A stretch of 64,000 nucleotides of DNA from JBQTKD01 sp963703165 (GCA_963703165.1 OY969798.1:4340001-4404000), one strand, 5' to 3'; counted from the first letter of the stretch, positions 43,560 through 52,919 are shown. Numbers and translations are program-made. Notes: generated from the letters alone by a model not told the origin.

Positions 43560-43593
43560 GGGGCCGGCCGGCTGAGGGCCGGCAGGCGAGGGG

Positions 43594-43780
43594 CTAGCGG
43601 ACGACCTTGCCGGCCTTGATGCACGAGGTGCACGCCTGAACCCGCTTGCGCGAGCCGTTCACCATGCGCGCGCACCGTCTGGATGTTCGGGTTCCAGCGG
43701 CGGCGGGTGCGGCGGTGCGAGTGGGAAATGCTGTTGCCGAAGCCCGGGCTCTTGCCGCAGACGTCACAGTTGGCAGCCAC
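43594..43780 (-). pseudogene. rpmB: Ribosomal protein L28 gene with apparent one-base insertion
   Basis: The coding strand reads MAANCDVCGKSPGFG, then ISHSHRRTRRRWNPNIQTVRA from GTG 43780 (GGAG six bases upstream). It then loses frame in the GC-alternating run at 43664-43676. The expected ending (MVNGSRKRVQACTSCIKAGK then VVR-stop) continues in the next frame to 43594. Removing one base gives a 61-residue L28 with the CxxC...CxxC pattern intact. Either a sequencing indel in GCGCGCGC or a true lesion, and a paralogous L28 elsewhere could tolerate loss. Confidence 0.85.
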
Positions 43781-44031
43781 GGAACACTCCAGCACGATCG
43801 ATCGAACAGGTGATCCGCACCCATGCGGGGCGGCCGGGCTCGGCAGGACGCCAGGAACCCACCCGGAGGAATCCGGGCCGTCGGAGAGAATAGCCGATTG
43901 CCGGGTCCACGATCCAAACGGTCCACGTCCGCGGGTCGCGGGCGGGAGCGGGCCCTCCGCACCGTCGGTGGGCGCGGATACGGTGTCACCCGTGGCCGGC
44001 GACCGCGAACTGGGCGTGCAGACCGACCGGC

Positions 44032-45609
44032 CTGCGCGGGGTCGACGTCCGGCGCTGCGCGCGGGAAGCGCTGGTCGAGCTCGGTCGGGCCCGTGAGGAG
44101 ATCGACGCCCTCAACGTGTTCCCGGTGGCCGACTCCGACACCGGCACCAACCTGTACCTGACCATGGAAGCGGCGGTGCAGGCCGCGGACGCGCTGCCCG
44201 CCGACGCCTCCGCGCGCGACTGCCTGACCGCGCTGGCCCGTGGGTCCCTGATCGGGGCGTGGGGCAACTCCGGGGTGATCCTGGCGCAGATGATCCGCGG
44301 AGCCGTCGGGGCGCTGGTGGAAGCCGATCCGGAGACGCCCGGGGCGGACCTGCTCGCCGCGGCCCTGAGCCGAGGCACCGAGCTCGCCTACACAGCCGTC
44401 GACCGCCCCACCGAGGGCACCATGCTGACCGTGCTGCGGGCCGCGGCCGACGCCGCTGTCGGCCCGGACCTGGGCGCCGCAGGTATCGCCGCCGCCGCGG
44501 CCGCCGCCCAGGCGGTGGAGCTGACCCCGCTGCAGCTGGAGGTGCTGGCCCTGGCCGGGGTCGTCGACGCCGGCGGCCGGGGGTTGAGCGTGCTTCTGGA
44601 CGTGCTCGCGTCCCAGGTCAGTGGGGTCACGCGGATGACCCCGCCGCCGCGGAGCCGCCTCCCGGTGCCCGACCTGCGTGCCGCGGGGTGTGAGGCCTCC
44701 AACGCCGGATTCGAGGTGATGTTCCTCTTCGACGGCGACGACGCCGCCGCCGCTCGGTTGCGCGCCGACCTGTCCGGGCTCGGTGACTCCCTGGTCGTGG
44801 TCGGCGGCGACGACCTGTGGAACGTGCACCTGCACACCGACGACTGCGGCGCCGCACTCGAGGCCGCGGTGCGCTCGGGACGCCCTCACGCGATCCGGAT
44901 GACCACACTCACCCCACCCGCCCCGAGCACCGGCGAGGCCGGGCGCCGCGGCCGGGCGGTGCTCGCGTTGGCAGCCGGTCCCGGCCTGGCGAAGCTCCTG
45001 GACGAAGCCGGTGCCGCGGTACTGGAGGTGAGTCCGGGCGTGATCCCGCAGACCTCCGCGCTGCTGGAGGCGCTCCGCCGCCCCGACGCCGACGAGATCG
45101 TGCTGCTGCCCGACCACCCGGACAGCCGCTCCGCGTGCGAAGCCGCGGCCGCCCAGGCCCGGGGGACCGGGATGACCGTGTCGGTGCTGCCCACCTCGGC
45201 CTCCGTCCAGGCCCTGGCCGCGCTGGCGGTGCACGACCCCGGCCGGCGCTTCGCCGAGGACGTGGTCGCGATGACCGCGGCGGCCGGCGCCACCCGGCAC
45301 GGCGCGGTGCTGATTGCCGCGACCGACGCGATGACCAGCGCCGGGATCTGCGCCCCGGGCGACGTCCTCGGCATGATCGACGGCGAGGTCGTGATGATCG
45401 GCACCGACCCGGAGGAGGTCGGCGCGGAACTCGTCGAGCGCCTGCTCGGTGGCGGTGGGGAACTCCTCACCCTGATCGCCGGCCACGAACTGCCCGAGGG
45501 CGCCTCGCACCGCCTGGCCGAGACCCTGCGTCGCTCCCGGCCCGAGATCGAGTGCATCGTCCACGACGGCGGTCAGGCGGACTACCCGCTCCTGCTGGGG
45601 GTGGAGTGA
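44032..45609 (+). CDS. DAK2 (DhaL) domain kinase-like protein, FakA type
   Basis: A protein of about 525 residues. The N-terminal DhaL/DAK2 domain has NVFPVADSDTGTNLYLTMEAA with the Mg-binding aspartates and GAWGNSGVILAQMIRGA; the C-terminal half resembles the FakA middle and C domains (EVMFLFDGDDAAAARL, NVHLHTDDCGAALEAAV). Relatives phosphorylate fatty acids or dihydroxyacetone. Coding similarity extends upstream of the first in-frame GTG (44116) through RRCAREALVELGRAREEI, but no ATG or GTG opens that frame. The CTG at 44032 is used here tentatively, and a one-base indel near 44035 that would link to GTG 44016 is equally likely. Overlaps recG by GTGA. Confidence 0.82.
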   Translation: MRGVDVRRCAREALVELGRAREEIDALNVFPVADSDTGTNLYLTMEAAVQAADALPADASARDCLTALARGSLIGAWGNSGVILAQMIRGAVGALVEADPETPGADLLAAALSRGTELAYTAVDRPTEGTMLTVLRAAADAAVGPDLGAAGIAAAAAAAQAVELTPLQLEVLALAGVVDAGGRGLSVLLDVLASQVSGVTRMTPPPRSRLPVPDLRAAGCEASNAGFEVMFLFDGDDAAAARLRADLSGLGDSLVVVGGDDLWNVHLHTDDCGAALEAAVRSGRPHAIRMTTLTPPAPSTGEAGRRGRAVLALAAGPGLAKLLDEAGAAVLEVSPGVIPQTSALLEALRRPDADEIVLLPDHPDSRSACEAAAAQARGTGMTVSVLPTSASVQALAALAVHDPGRRFAEDVVAMTAAAGATRHGAVLIAATDAMTSAGICAPGDVLGMIDGEVVMIGTDPEEVGAELVERLLGGGGELLTLIAGHELPEGASHRLAETLRRSRPEIECIVHDGGQADYPLLLGVE

Positions 45610-47801
45610 GCCCCGGCCACCACCCGCTCGGCGTGCCGCTGCACCTGGTGCTCGACGCTCTGGATGCCAAGAAGCTCGAGAAGCATTTCGGGATGACGAC
45701 GGCCGGGGACCTGCTCCGGCACTATCCGCGGCGGTACGCCAAGCGCGGGGAACTGACGAAGCTCGACGAACTGAAGATCGACGACGACGTCACCGTCGTC
45801 GCACGGGTCGCCAAGGTGAGCCACCGGGAGATGGCCAAGCGCAAGGGCTTTGTCTCCAACATCGTCGTCACCGACGGCACGTCGGAGCTGCGCCTGGTCT
45901 TCTTCGGCAAGTGGGCACCTTCGACCAAGCTGAAGGAGGGCGACCACGGCCTCTTCGCGGGCAAGGTCAGCATGTACAACGACGAACGCCAATTGGCCCA
46001 GCCCACCTTCACGGCGTTGGAGTCCGAGGGCGACGAGTCCGAGATCGCCGACAAGGCCAACGAGCTGATCCCGATCTACTCGGCCACAGCCAAGGTGCCC
46101 AGCTGGGATCTGAAGGACTACGTCGACAAGGCCCTGGTATGGCTGGACACGGTCGGCGACCTGCCCGATCCGCTGCCGGCCGCGCTGCGCGCACGGGAAC
46201 GACTGCAGCCCCTGATCCCTTCGCTGAAGGCGGTCCACCGGCCGGTCGACTACGAACACGCGGGTGTGGCCCGCAAGCGCCTTCGTTGGGAGGAGGCGTT
46301 CGTGCTGCAGTGCGTGCTGGCGCAACGCCGCGCGGTCGCCCGTGCCCGCCCCGGCACCCCGCGCAAGCCCAAGCCCGACGGACTCCTCGCAGCGTTCGAC
46401 GCGCGTCTACCGTTCGAACTGACGAAGGGTCAGCGCGAGATCGGCGCGGAGATCGAACGCGAACTCGCCGCCTCGCACCCGATGCACCGTCTGCTGCAGG
46501 GCGAGGTCGGATCCGGCAAGACACTGATCGCGTTGCGGGCGATGCTCGCGGTGGTCGACGCCGGGGGACAGGCCGCGCTGCTCGCCCCCACCGAGGTCCT
46601 GGCGGTGCAGCACCACCGCTCGCTCACCGGACTGCTGGGACCGTTGGCCCAGGGCGGAATGCTCGGCGGGGCGGAGAACGCCACCCGCATCGCGCTGCTC
46701 ACCGGCTCGTCGGGCACCGCGGCCCGCAGGCAGGCCCTGCTGGACGCGGCGAGTGGGGATGCGGGGATCCTCGTCGGCACGCACGCGCTGCTCGAGGACC
46801 GCGTCGAGTTCTTCGACCTCGGCCTCGTGGTCGTGGACGAGCAGCACCGGTTCGGCGTCGAGCAGCGCGACAAGCTCCGCGCGAAGAACGACCGCCCGCC
46901 GCATGTGCTGGTCATGACCGCGACGCCGATCCCGCGCACGGTGGCCATCACGGTGTTCGGCGACCTGGACATCTCGACGCTCGACGAACTCCCCGCGGGT
47001 CGCTCGCCGATCGCGACGCACGTGGTCCCGGCGTATCTGGAGAACTATCTCGAGCGCGCGTGGAAGAAGGTCCGGGAGGAAGTCGCAGCCGGGCACCAGG
47101 CCTTCGTGGTCTGCCCGCGTATCGGCCTCACCGAGGAGGAAGAGCTGGCAGCGACCGAGTCCGGGGCGGATTCGGGTGAGGACAAGCGCCCTGCTGCCGC
47201 GGTGCTCGAGGTCGTGGAGTTCCTGGGCGCGGACGTGTTGGACGGCCTGCGGGTCGCGGCGGTGCACGGCAAGCTGCCCGCCGATGAGAAGGACGCGATC
47301 ATGCGGGCCTTCGGTGCCGGCGAGATCGACGTCCTCGTCGCCACGACAGTGATCGAGGTCGGCGTCGACGTACCCAACGCGACGGTCATGGTGATCCTCG
47401 ACGCGGACCGCTTCGGCATCTCCCAGCTGCACCAGCTGCGCGGCCGAGTCGGCCGCGGGCGTGCCCCGGGCATGTGCCTGCTCGTGACTCACGCGCCCGA
47501 GGCGGCCTTGTCGCACCAACGGCTGGTCGCTGTGGCCTCGACCAACGACGGCTTCGAGCTGTCCCGGGTCGACCTCGAGACGCGCCGCGAGGGCGACGTC
47601 CTGGGCTCGGCCCAGTCCGGCACGCGCACCAGCCTGCGCGTGCTGTCCGTGCTCCGCGACGCAGACCTGATCGCCCAGGCCCGCGACGACGCCGAGGCGC
47701 TGCTGGCCGCCGACCCCGATCTCTCCGGACACCCGGACCTCGCCGCCGCCATGGCCGACCTGTTCGACCCCGCCCGCGCGGGCTTCATCGAGAAGGCCTG
47801 A
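45606..47801 (+). CDS. recG: ATP-dependent DNA helicase RecG
   Basis: A 731-residue superfamily 2 helicase that regresses stalled forks and processes recombination intermediates. It has an N-terminal wedge (OB) domain, then Walker A LLQGEVGSGKTLIALRAML, the DEQHRFGVEQR box, VMTATPIPRTVAITVFGDLD, and helicase motifs V-VI TTVIEVGVDVPNATVM and LRGRVGRGRAPG. GTG 45606 overlaps the DAK2 gene stop. The longer upstream open frame is antisense-free readthrough over DAK2 and was trimmed. rsmD follows by one base. Confidence 0.96.
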   Translation: MSPGHHPLGVPLHLVLDALDAKKLEKHFGMTTAGDLLRHYPRRYAKRGELTKLDELKIDDDVTVVARVAKVSHREMAKRKGFVSNIVVTDGTSELRLVFFGKWAPSTKLKEGDHGLFAGKVSMYNDERQLAQPTFTALESEGDESEIADKANELIPIYSATAKVPSWDLKDYVDKALVWLDTVGDLPDPLPAALRARERLQPLIPSLKAVHRPVDYEHAGVARKRLRWEEAFVLQCVLAQRRAVARARPGTPRKPKPDGLLAAFDARLPFELTKGQREIGAEIERELAASHPMHRLLQGEVGSGKTLIALRAMLAVVDAGGQAALLAPTEVLAVQHHRSLTGLLGPLAQGGMLGGAENATRIALLTGSSGTAARRQALLDAASGDAGILVGTHALLEDRVEFFDLGLVVVDEQHRFGVEQRDKLRAKNDRPPHVLVMTATPIPRTVAITVFGDLDISTLDELPAGRSPIATHVVPAYLENYLERAWKKVREEVAAGHQAFVVCPRIGLTEEEELAATESGADSGEDKRPAAAVLEVVEFLGADVLDGLRVAAVHGKLPADEKDAIMRAFGAGEIDVLVATTVIEVGVDVPNATVMVILDADRFGISQLHQLRGRVGRGRAPGMCLLVTHAPEAALSHQRLVAVASTNDGFELSRVDLETRREGDVLGSAQSGTRTSLRVLSVLRDADLIAQARDDAEALLAADPDLSGHPDLAAAMADLFDPARAGFIEKA

Positions 47802-47802
47802 C

Positions 47803-48405
47803 GTGAGCATCAGGATCGTCGGGGGAGTCGCGGGAGGCCGCCGGCTCGCCGTCCCGCCCGACGGGACCCGCCCCACCGCCGACCGGACCCGCGAGGCGAT
47901 GTTCTCCACGCTCGTGGCCCTCGACGCCCTCGACGAGGCCCGGGTCCTGGACCTCTACGCGGGTAGCGGCGCCGTCGGGCTGGAGGCGATCTCCCGCGGC
48001 GCGGCGCACGCGCTGCTCGTCGAGTCCGAGCGGAAAGCCCTCGCGGTGCTGCGATCCAACGTCGACACGCTGGCGCTGCGCGGCGCGGAGGTGGCGGCCG
48101 GGCGAGTCGAGCAGATCCTGGGCCGGCCCGCCGTCAAGCCGTACGACCTGCTGTTCGCCGACCCGCCCTACGCGCTGGCCGCCACGGAGGTCGCCGACGT
48201 CCTGCGGCAGGCGCTGGAGGGCGGCTGGCTGGCCCCGGAGGCCGTCGTCGTGCTCGAGCGGGCGACCCGGAATCCGGCGTGGGAATGGCCGCCCGGGCTC
48301 ATACCCCTGTTCGCGCGCAAGTACGGCGAAGCCACGTTGTGGTACTCCCGACATGACCCGAACGGCACCCAGGCGAATGATCCGCAGCCGGAGGGTCCAG
48401 ACTGA
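47803..48405 (+). CDS. rsmD: 16S rRNA (guanine(966)-N2)-methyltransferase
   Basis: A 200-residue SAM-dependent methyltransferase of the 30S subunit. The opening IRIVGGVAGGRRLAVPPDGT is the classic RsmD start, RPTADRTREAMFSTL follows, then the SAM-binding VLDLYAGSGAVGLEAISRGA and the catalytic FADPPYAL. It starts at GTG 47803 just after recG and is followed after a few bases by coaD, an arrangement conserved in many bacteria. Confidence 0.95.
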   Translation: MSIRIVGGVAGGRRLAVPPDGTRPTADRTREAMFSTLVALDALDEARVLDLYAGSGAVGLEAISRGAAHALLVESERKALAVLRSNVDTLALRGAEVAAGRVEQILGRPAVKPYDLLFADPPYALAATEVADVLRQALEGGWLAPEAVVVLERATRNPAWEWPPGLIPLFARKYGEATLWYSRHDPNGTQANDPQPEGPD

Positions 48406-48409
48406 GACC

Positions 48410-48898
48410 GTGCGCAGTTGTGTCTGCCCCGGTTCCTTCGATCCGGTCACCAATGGGCATCTGGACGTCATCGCCCGTGCCGCCAAGTTGGCCGACGAGG
48501 TGGTTGTTGCCGTCCTCGTGAACCGGAACAAGAAAAGCCTGTTCACGTTGACCGAGCGGATCGAGATGCTGCAGGAGGCTCTCGCCGACTGCCCGAACGT
48601 GCGGGTGGACTCCTTCGAGGGCCTGCTCGTCGACTACTGCCTGGCCAACGGCATCCCCGCGATCGTCAAGGGACTGCGAGTGGTCGGCGACTTCGACTAC
48701 GAGCTGCAGATGGCCCAGATGAACCACGCGCTGACCGGCGTCGAGACCATTTTCGTGCCGACGAACCCCACCTACAGCTTCCTGTCCTCCAGCCTGGTCA
48801 AGGAGGTCGCCAAGCACCGCGGCAACATTCCGGGCATGGTTCCGGAGCTGGTGCTCAAGCGGCTGCTGACCCGGCTCGCCGAGATCGACGAGCCCTGA
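48410..48898 (+). CDS. coaD: Phosphopantetheine adenylyltransferase
   Basis: A 162-residue enzyme for the penultimate step of coenzyme A synthesis. CPGSFDPVTNGHLDVIARA carries the (T/H)xGH nucleotidyltransferase motif, and PTYSFLSSSLVKEVAKHRG the ISSS-like motif. GTG 48410 places the start directly before the first beta strand; the GGAGGG at 48390 is rather far away. It lies between rsmD and the SepIVA-like gene. Confidence 0.95.
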   Translation: MRSCVCPGSFDPVTNGHLDVIARAAKLADEVVVAVLVNRNKKSLFTLTERIEMLQEALADCPNVRVDSFEGLLVDYCLANGIPAIVKGLRVVGDFDYELQMAQMNHALTGVETIFVPTNPTYSFLSSSLVKEVAKHRGNIPGMVPELVLKRLLTRLAEIDEP

Positions 48899-48918
48899 TC
48901 GGCGGCGGGCCCTCCTCG

Positions 48919-49521
48919 ATGGATGTGCCGGAGATGTTGGCGCAGCTGCGTGCCGAGGTGGTCGCGGCGCGTGGCATGCCCATGTCGGCCTCCTGCGTGC
49001 TCAACCGGGCCGGCGTGATCGAACGGCTCGACGCGATCGCGGCGGCCCTGCCCGAGCGGCTCGCCGAGGCCGACCGGCTCCTCGCCGACCGGGCTGCGTT
49101 CCTCACCGAGGCGGAGGCCGACGCCGCAGCGGTCCGCGCGGCCGCGAACGAGGCCGCAGCCGCGGAGCTGGCCCGCAGCGGCAGCGGATCCGCCGCCACA
49201 GCGTGGGCCGAAGAGTTCCGCGCTCGCACCGAGGCGGAGATAGCGGGGCGGCTGCGCGAGGCAGAGGACGAGCTCGACGCCCGCTTGGCCGAGGTCGAGG
49301 TGTCGCTGGAGCGCACGCTGCGCGTCGCCCAGGCCGAGGCGGACGACCCGGGGGAGTCGCTGTCCACGGCCCGAGCCCGGCTGGCCGGACTCGCCGAAGT
49401 GGTCGAACAGATGCTCACCGGCGTGCGCCGGGGCCGGGACCGGGTGCACGGTCACGACCGCTCGGCCGAGCTCGGCGAACGCCTGGTCACCGACGTCGAC
49501 GAGGGCGACCTGCCCACGTGA
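48919..49521 (+). CDS. Coiled-coil cell-division protein, SepIVA-like
   Basis: A 200-residue protein with a DivIVA-type leader (MDVPEMLAQLRAEVVAARGMPMSASCVLNR) and a long Ala/Glu/Arg coiled coil (about residues 38-165). In mycobacteria the gene in this position, next to the DUF177, rpmF and rnc genes, encodes SepIVA, an essential septum-associated factor. The assignment rests on context and coiled-coil architecture. It starts 20 bases after coaD and was placed at ATG 48919. Confidence 0.8.
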   Translation: MDVPEMLAQLRAEVVAARGMPMSASCVLNRAGVIERLDAIAAALPERLAEADRLLADRAAFLTEAEADAAAVRAAANEAAAAELARSGSGSAATAWAEEFRARTEAEIAGRLREAEDELDARLAEVEVSLERTLRVAQAEADDPGESLSTARARLAGLAEVVEQMLTGVRRGRDRVHGHDRSAELGERLVTDVDEGDLPT

Positions 49522-49604
49522 GACCCACCGGGGACACGCCGTGTTGGGGCAACCCCCGCGCGTCGGATACGCTCCTCCCTGGTCTCAGTGACCGATGATG
49601 CGCC

Positions 49605-50156
49605 ATGCCCGAAGAGACTCAGAAGACCCCGCGGCTCAGTGCCACAGCGCCGCTCGTTGTCGACGTACGGCGGCTGGGCCGCCGGCCAGGCTCGATGCTC
49701 GAGGTTTCCAAGTCTGTTCCAGCACCGGCGGATCTAGGTCTGGAGGTCATCGGCGTTCCTGAGGGCGACGAGGTCGAGCTGACGTTGCGGCTCGAATCGG
49801 TGCTCGAGGGTGTGGTCGTGTCGGGAACGGCACGGGCGAAGCTGATCGGTGAGTGCGTGCGGTGCCTGGACCCTCTCGAGGACGACCTCGAGGTGGACTT
49901 CGCGGAACTGTTCGTGCATCCCGGTCGGGACGGCGACGACGAGACACTCTGGCTGCAGGACGACATGCTCGACCTGGAGCCGGTGTTGCGTGACGCGGTG
50001 GTGCTCGCACTACCGCTGCAGCCGGTCTGCGAGGAGAACTGCCCCGGTCTGTGCGTCGAATGTGGCGCGCGGCTGGCGGAGGATCCCGAGCACCGGCACG
50101 ACCGAACGGACTCCCGGTGGGCGGCCCTCAAGGACCTGCTCCCCGAACAGAATTGA
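49605..50156 (+). CDS. DUF177 (YceD) protein, L32-linked
   Basis: A 183-residue protein of the YceD family, whose genes are almost always directly before rpmF and which influence 23S rRNA maturation. Residues near 75-110 have the conserved GTARAKLIGECVRCLDPLE, and the C-terminus has a cysteine group CEENCPGLCVECGARL that could bind zinc. It is separated by six bases from rpmF and co-transcribed with it. Confidence 0.9.
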   Translation: MPEETQKTPRLSATAPLVVDVRRLGRRPGSMLEVSKSVPAPADLGLEVIGVPEGDEVELTLRLESVLEGVVVSGTARAKLIGECVRCLDPLEDDLEVDFAELFVHPGRDGDDETLWLQDDMLDLEPVLRDAVVLALPLQPVCEENCPGLCVECGARLAEDPEHRHDRTDSRWAALKDLLPEQN

Positions 50157-50162
50157 GGATCG

Positions 50163-50336
50163 ATGGCCGTCCCGAAGCGGAAGACCTCCCGAAGCAACAC
50201 GCGCAGTCGCCGCGCGAACTGGAAGGCCACCGCGCCCACCCTGGTCAACTGCGAGCGTTGCCGTGAGCCCAAGCTCCCGCACATCGTGTGCCCGACCTGT
50301 GGCACCTACAACCGCCGCCAGGTGCTCGGCGCCTGA
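50163..50336 (+). CDS. rpmF: Ribosomal protein L32
   Basis: A 57-residue large-subunit protein: MAVPKRKTSRSNTRSRRA at the N-terminus and two CxxC pairs (CERC, CPTC) forming the zinc ribbon, so this is the zinc-binding form. A clear ATG follows GAGGATCG. It lies between the DUF177 and rnc genes. Confidence 0.97.
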   Translation: MAVPKRKTSRSNTRSRRANWKATAPTLVNCERCREPKLPHIVCPTCGTYNRRQVLGA

Positions 50337-50408
50337 CGTCGTGAATCCGGCTGAGGCGTGCACCGCTCGGCGGTGCACGCTGCCCGGACGTCGCCGTGAG
50401 GTGCGCCG

Positions 50409-51122
50409 ATGAGTGATGTTGCGAGCTCGCCGGCGGTCACCGGACTGACCGAGGCGCTCGGCGTCGGGGTCGAGGCGAAACTGCTCGAGCGTGCCCTGAC
50501 GCACCGCTCCTACGCGTACGAGAACGGCGGTCTGCCGACCAACGAGCGCCTGGAGTTCCTCGGGGACTCCGTACTGGGCCTGGTCGTCACCGACACCCTC
50601 TTCCGTCGCCACCCGGACCTGCCCGAGGGCCAGTTGGCCAAGCTGCGCGCCGCCGTGGTCAACATGCGGGCGCTGGCCGACGTCAGCCGTGGCCTGGACC
50701 TGGGCATCTACCTGCGACTGGGCCGCGGCGAGGAGGGCACCGGGGGCCGGGACAAGTCCTCGATCCTCGCCGACACCCTCGAGGCCCTCATCGGCGCCGT
50801 CTACCTCGACCAGGGCCTCGGCACAGCCTCGCAACTGGTCCACCGGCTGTTCGACCCCCTAATCGAGTCCTCCGCGAGCCTCGGCGCCGGCCTGGACTGG
50901 AAGACCAGCCTCCAGGAGCTGACCGCGACCATCGGCATCGGCGTCCCCGAGTACGTGGTCAGCGAGAGCGGCCCGGACCACGAGAAGACCTTCCGGGCCA
51001 CCGTCCGGGTCGGCGGCAACGACTACGGCGCCGGGTCGGGACGCAGTAAGAAGGAAGCCGAGCAGCAGGCCGCCGAGACCGCGTGGACCGCGTTGCGCCA
51101 CGAGCACCCCGCCGACGCCTGA
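50409..51122 (+). CDS. rnc: Ribonuclease III
   Basis: A 237-residue double-stranded RNA endonuclease that processes rRNA precursors. The signature NERLEFLGDSVLGLVVTD (catalytic Glu/Asp) is near residue 40, and DTLEALIGAVYLDQG follows. The C-terminal dsRNA-binding domain is at about 160-230 (DWKTSLQELTATIG ... GSGRSKKEAEQQAAETAW). It is in the rpmF-rnc-mutM order common in actinobacteria. Confidence 0.97.
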   Translation: MSDVASSPAVTGLTEALGVGVEAKLLERALTHRSYAYENGGLPTNERLEFLGDSVLGLVVTDTLFRRHPDLPEGQLAKLRAAVVNMRALADVSRGLDLGIYLRLGRGEEGTGGRDKSSILADTLEALIGAVYLDQGLGTASQLVHRLFDPLIESSASLGAGLDWKTSLQELTATIGIGVPEYVVSESGPDHEKTFRATVRVGGNDYGAGSGRSKKEAEQQAAETAWTALRHEHPADA

Positions 51123-51161
51123 TCGCGTCGATCAGGCCTGATCACACCGATCGGGGAGGCC

Positions 51162-52022
51162 GTGCCTGAACTGCCCGAGGTCGAGGTCGTCCGCGCAGGG
51201 CTCGAACGCCTGGTCGTCGGCCGCCGGGTCGACACCGTCACAGTCACCCACCCCCGCGCCGTGCGTCGGCACCTCGCAGGCGCCTCGGACCTGGCCGGTC
51301 GCCTCGCCGGGGCCCGGATCGAGGCCGCCCGACGGCGCGGCAAATTCCTCTGGCTGGACCTCAGCACGGGGGAGGCCCTGCTCGCCCACCTGGGCATGAG
51401 CGGCCAGTTCCTGGTGCAGCCGGGCGCGGCCCCGGCCGAGAAGCATCTGCACGTGCGCTTCACCTTCGCCGACGGCGACAACGAGCTGCGTTTCGTCGAC
51501 CAGCGCACTTTCGGTGGGGTGTCGGTCGAGGCCCTCGTCGACGCCGACGGCACGAGCGTCCCGTTGCCGGTCGCGCACATCGCCCGGGATCCGCTGGACC
51601 CGGCCTTCGACGTCGAGCAGTTCGTCCGTGACCTGCGCCGCCGCCGCACCCAGGTCAAGCGGGCGCTGCTGGACCAGACGCTCGTCAGCGGCATCGGCAA
51701 CATCTACGCCGACGAGGCCCTCTGGCTGGCCAAGCTGCACTACGCCCGGGCCACCGACGCACTACGCCCGACCGACGCCCGTCGCCTGCTCAGCGGCGCC
51801 GTCGAGGTGATGACCGCCGCCCTGGCCGCGGGCGGCACGTCCTTCGACAGCCTCTACGTCAACGTGAACGGCTCGAGCGGCTACTTCTCCCGCTCCCTGG
51901 AGGCCTACGGGCGGGTCCACCTCCCGTGCGGCCGGTGCGGCGGGCCGATCCGCCGCGAGCCGTTCATGAACAGGTCCTCGTTCTTCTGCCCCCGGTGCCA
52001 ACGTCGCCCCGCAGCGTCATAG
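51162..52022 (+). CDS. mutM: Formamidopyrimidine-DNA glycosylase (Fpg)
   Basis: A 286-residue base-excision enzyme that removes 8-oxoguanine. The N-terminal PELPEVEVVRAGL carries the catalytic Pro/Glu. LAHLGMSGQFLVQPG and the VSGIGNIYADEALWLAKLH helix-two-turn-helix follow. The C-terminal zinc finger CGRCGGPIRREPF...FFCPRCQR is intact. GTG 51162 is required to place the N-terminal proline. A weak G/C hairpin follows the stop. Confidence 0.96.
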   Translation: MPELPEVEVVRAGLERLVVGRRVDTVTVTHPRAVRRHLAGASDLAGRLAGARIEAARRRGKFLWLDLSTGEALLAHLGMSGQFLVQPGAAPAEKHLHVRFTFADGDNELRFVDQRTFGGVSVEALVDADGTSVPLPVAHIARDPLDPAFDVEQFVRDLRRRRTQVKRALLDQTLVSGIGNIYADEALWLAKLHYARATDALRPTDARRLLSGAVEVMTAALAAGGTSFDSLYVNVNGSSGYFSRSLEAYGRVHLPCGRCGGPIRREPFMNRSSFFCPRCQRRPAAS

Positions 52023-52335
52023 GGGGATTCCGACAAGCCCCCCTGTGGATGAGCCGTGATCGGATCGGTATGGTCCACGGGCCCTCGACGGGCGTATTCA
52101 CCTTGCAGCCGACCCCCACCACCGCCATGCTCGGCTGAGAAGCTCTCAGGTTCCCGCGACCCGCTGACCTGCAGTGGCTTGTGCGTCCTCGCACGTTCGA
52201 CGCTTGACCGCGTCGTCATCTGGTGCGACCCTTGTTGCATCCCGCGCACCCAGTTCCGGAACATCACCGTGTCCTGGAACCGGACGCAGACATGTCGGCT
52301 ACCAGCTGGTCTCTCAGCGTGGAGGACCCAACACA
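52023..52335. other. mutM to small-gene intergenic region
   Basis: A gene-free 313-base stretch. A GGGGG...CCCCCC hairpin (52022-52043) could end mutM transcription. A TTGACC at 52204-52209 is a plausible -35 of the small downstream gene, though the -10 is not convincing. Otherwise nothing identifiable. Confidence 0.4.
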
Positions 52336-52530
52336 ATGGCGAAAGCAATCCTCGGACACGTCGGTGGCCCGGATCCCCGCATCCTTGCGGAGATGCGTCG
52401 GCTCCAGCGCCGTGTGGTCGAGCTCGAGACCGAACTCATGCGAGTACGGACCGAGAACGACTCACTCAGCGCCGAGCTTCACCGCGTTGAACTCCTTTCG
52501 GTCGAGCTGCACGAGCCCGCTCTGACCTGA
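52336..52530 (+). CDS. Small conserved coiled-coil protein
   Basis: A 64-residue protein: MAKAILGHVGGPDPRILAEM, then a leucine-zipper-like helix of basic and acidic heptads (RRLQRRVVELETELMRVR). It is not a known domain; similarly sized proteins with the GHVGG/GYVGG opening recur in actinobacteria. GGAGGACCCAACACA upstream of ATG 52336 is a strong ribosome site. A rho-independent terminator follows directly, so it is an independent transcription unit. Confidence 0.75.
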   Translation: MAKAILGHVGGPDPRILAEMRRLQRRVVELETELMRVRTENDSLSAELHRVELLSVELHEPALT

Positions 52531-52550
52531 GCATCCGCTCAAAGCACGAC

Positions 52551-52579
52551 AGGGACGCCCGGTTCGGGCGTCCCTTTTC
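52551..52579 (+). terminator. Rho-independent terminator
   Basis: AGGGACGCCCG-GTT-CGGGCGTCCCT followed by TTTT: an 11-bp perfect stem and a T-run, right after the small coiled-coil gene. Confidence 0.9.
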
Positions 52580-52879
52580 GTGTGCCCTTTTGAGGCCTCG
52601 CGGCGTGGCGTAGGACACATTCGGAAGAATCGTTCTAGCGTTTCCGGCACCTGGGCGTGACCTCATTCGTGGTGACTCGTTGAGGTCCGCAGAGGGAGTC
52701 GACTGAACCTCCGGTCGACGTAACGCGGCACGGGGCGCAACCTCGAATCCGTACCGCTTGGCACGCTGGCGGGCGTGCTGAGCACCCACGGAGTCGCGTC
52801 GAAACCCTCGTCCGAAGATGTTCTTTCGGGAGCACCTTCGGCAGGGCGATCGGTCGGCGGGCCTGATCGCCCCCAAGAC

Positions 52880-52919
52880 GCGCTGGGGTGCTCGCAGGCG
52901 GGCGCGAGCACCCCAGCGC
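52880..52919. repeat. Inverted repeat with 15-bp arms
   Basis: Arms GCGCTGGGGTGCTCG (52880-52894) and its exact complement (52905-52919) around a 10-base loop. Confidence 0.8.

Noticed and set aside
44817..45605. RecG extension across the DAK2 gene
   Set aside because: Shadow frame of DAK2; RecG homology begins at GTG 45606.
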